Shown: positions 5,549-6,041 of the stretch, one piece after another
Layout of the letters: each line of letters opens with the position of its first letter
Numbering within the stretch: position 1 is the first letter of the stretch
Source: an uncultured Coriobacteriaceae bacterium
GTDB taxonomy: Bacteria > Actinomycetota > Coriobacteriia > Coriobacteriales > Eggerthellaceae
Direction: 5' to 3'
Assembly: GCA_946623915.1 (NCBI GenBank)
Contig: CAMORQ010000129.1
Location: forward strand, 1-6,041
DNA: 6,041 bases
The notes under the pieces: generated by a model
What the model was told of the DNA's origin: nothing
Seen by the model: the letters and a program-made list of their open reading frames with translations, nothing else
Database searches by the model: none
Position numbers and translations under genes: made by a program

Positions 5549-6041
5549 ATGATCGCTTTGGTAACAGGAGGAGCCGCCAGTGGCAAAAGCGCATTCGCCG
5601 AACGCTTGGCTTGCTCGTTGTCTCCGGTGCGAACATACTTAGCCACCATGGCCAGCGAGGGCGGTGAAGCCCAGGAGCGCATCGCGCGCCACAGGCAGCA
5701 GCGTGCTTGGGCAGGTTTTTCCACGGTCGAGTGCGCGGGGACGCTCGATGTCGCGCTGGATGCCGATGCGCTCGAAGGGGTCGCCCTGCTCGACGATGTG
5801 GGCAACCTGGTGTCGCGCGCGATGTTCGACGAGAACTGGGCGCTGCGCGATTGCGACGGCGTGCTCGATAGGCTTAGTGCAGAGTTTTCCCAGCTGTCGG
5901 ACTTGTTTACCCATGTTGTGGTTGTCGGAAACGATGTGGGAAGCGACGGTGCCATCTTCGCCGACGAAAGCGGGCGGTGGGTGCGCATGGTAGGAGCCCT
6001 CTGCTGCAAGATGGCCACGCGATGCGACTGCGTTGTCGAAG
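5549..6041 (+). CDS. cobU: Bifunctional adenosylcobinamide kinase / adenosylcobinamide-phosphate guanylyltransferase, CobU (3' end outside window)
   Basis: The first 164 residues are present and the frame is still open at the window edge; the family is usually about 180 long, so little is missing. CobU phosphorylates adenosylcobinamide and adds GMP, giving the GDP-activated intermediate for attaching the lower ligand. The nucleotide loop TGGAASGKS is at 6-14, YLATM at 30-34, and RIARHRQQR at 44-52, whose H48 corresponds to the guanylylated histidine (His46 in Salmonella CobU). GNDVGSDG (127-134) replaces the usual SNEVG-type motif, and LLDDVGNLV (80-88) replaces the usual DCLTLW-type segment, so this is a divergent member. 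The start follows from the nucleotide loop lying at the extreme N terminus. The ribosome site is weak. It is probably co-transcribed with the cysteine-rich gene before it. Confidence 0.88.
   Translation, partial: MIALVTGGAASGKSAFAERLACSLSPVRTYLATMASEGGEAQERIARHRQQRAWAGFSTVECAGTLDVALDADALEGVALLDDVGNLVSRAMFDENWALRDCDGVLDRLSAEFSQLSDLFTHVVVVGNDVGSDGAIFADESGRWVRMVGALCCKMATRCDCVVE

Overview
The window reads as high-GC actinobacterial chromosome, most likely from the class Coriobacteriia (Eggerthellaceae, something Slackia- or Eggerthella-like). This is inferred from the GC-rich coding style, the anaerobe-type gene set (a DUF2284 metal-binding protein, a lone hydantoinase/oxoprolinase ATPase, corrinoid-linked methyl transfer, cobamide synthesis) and the protein sequences. 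I could not run a search, so the taxonomy is provisional.

Left part (1-1290). The window opens on a nearly perfect 29-base inverted repeat, then a promoter region, then a plus-strand gene for a cysteine-rich DUF2284 protein (240-779). Eight bases after its stop codon begins a 328-bp element (788-1115). Its 35-base terminal inverted repeats agree at 30 positions and it has no transposase gene, so it looks like a MITE or a deleted insertion sequence. The rest, up to 1290, is non-coding with two hairpins.

Middle (1291-4337). Two minus-strand genes lie head to tail, 146 bases apart: a stand-alone homocysteine S-methyltransferase module (start 4337, stop 3468) and then a 676-residue hydantoinase/oxoprolinase A protein (start 3321, stop 1291). 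The gap between them holds a perfect TGTTCA-TAG-TGAACA palindrome, and the same half-sites recur at the promoter of the methyltransferase gene.

Right part (4507-6041). A HipA-like kinase gene on the minus strand is broken. Its protein can be followed through three frame changes and it stops just after the catalytic-loop motif. Divergently from it, the plus strand carries a cysteine-rich small-domain protein (5181-5513) and, 35 bases on, cobU (from 5549, cut by the window end). These two form a likely cobamide-synthesis operon. The link between cobamide synthesis here and the methyltransferase, whose relatives take methyl groups from corrinoids, is a reasonable theme for the locus but is inference.

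I see no CRISPR array, tRNA, rRNA or convincing riboswitch. The most unusual items are the MITE-like element and the frameshifted HipA remnant.
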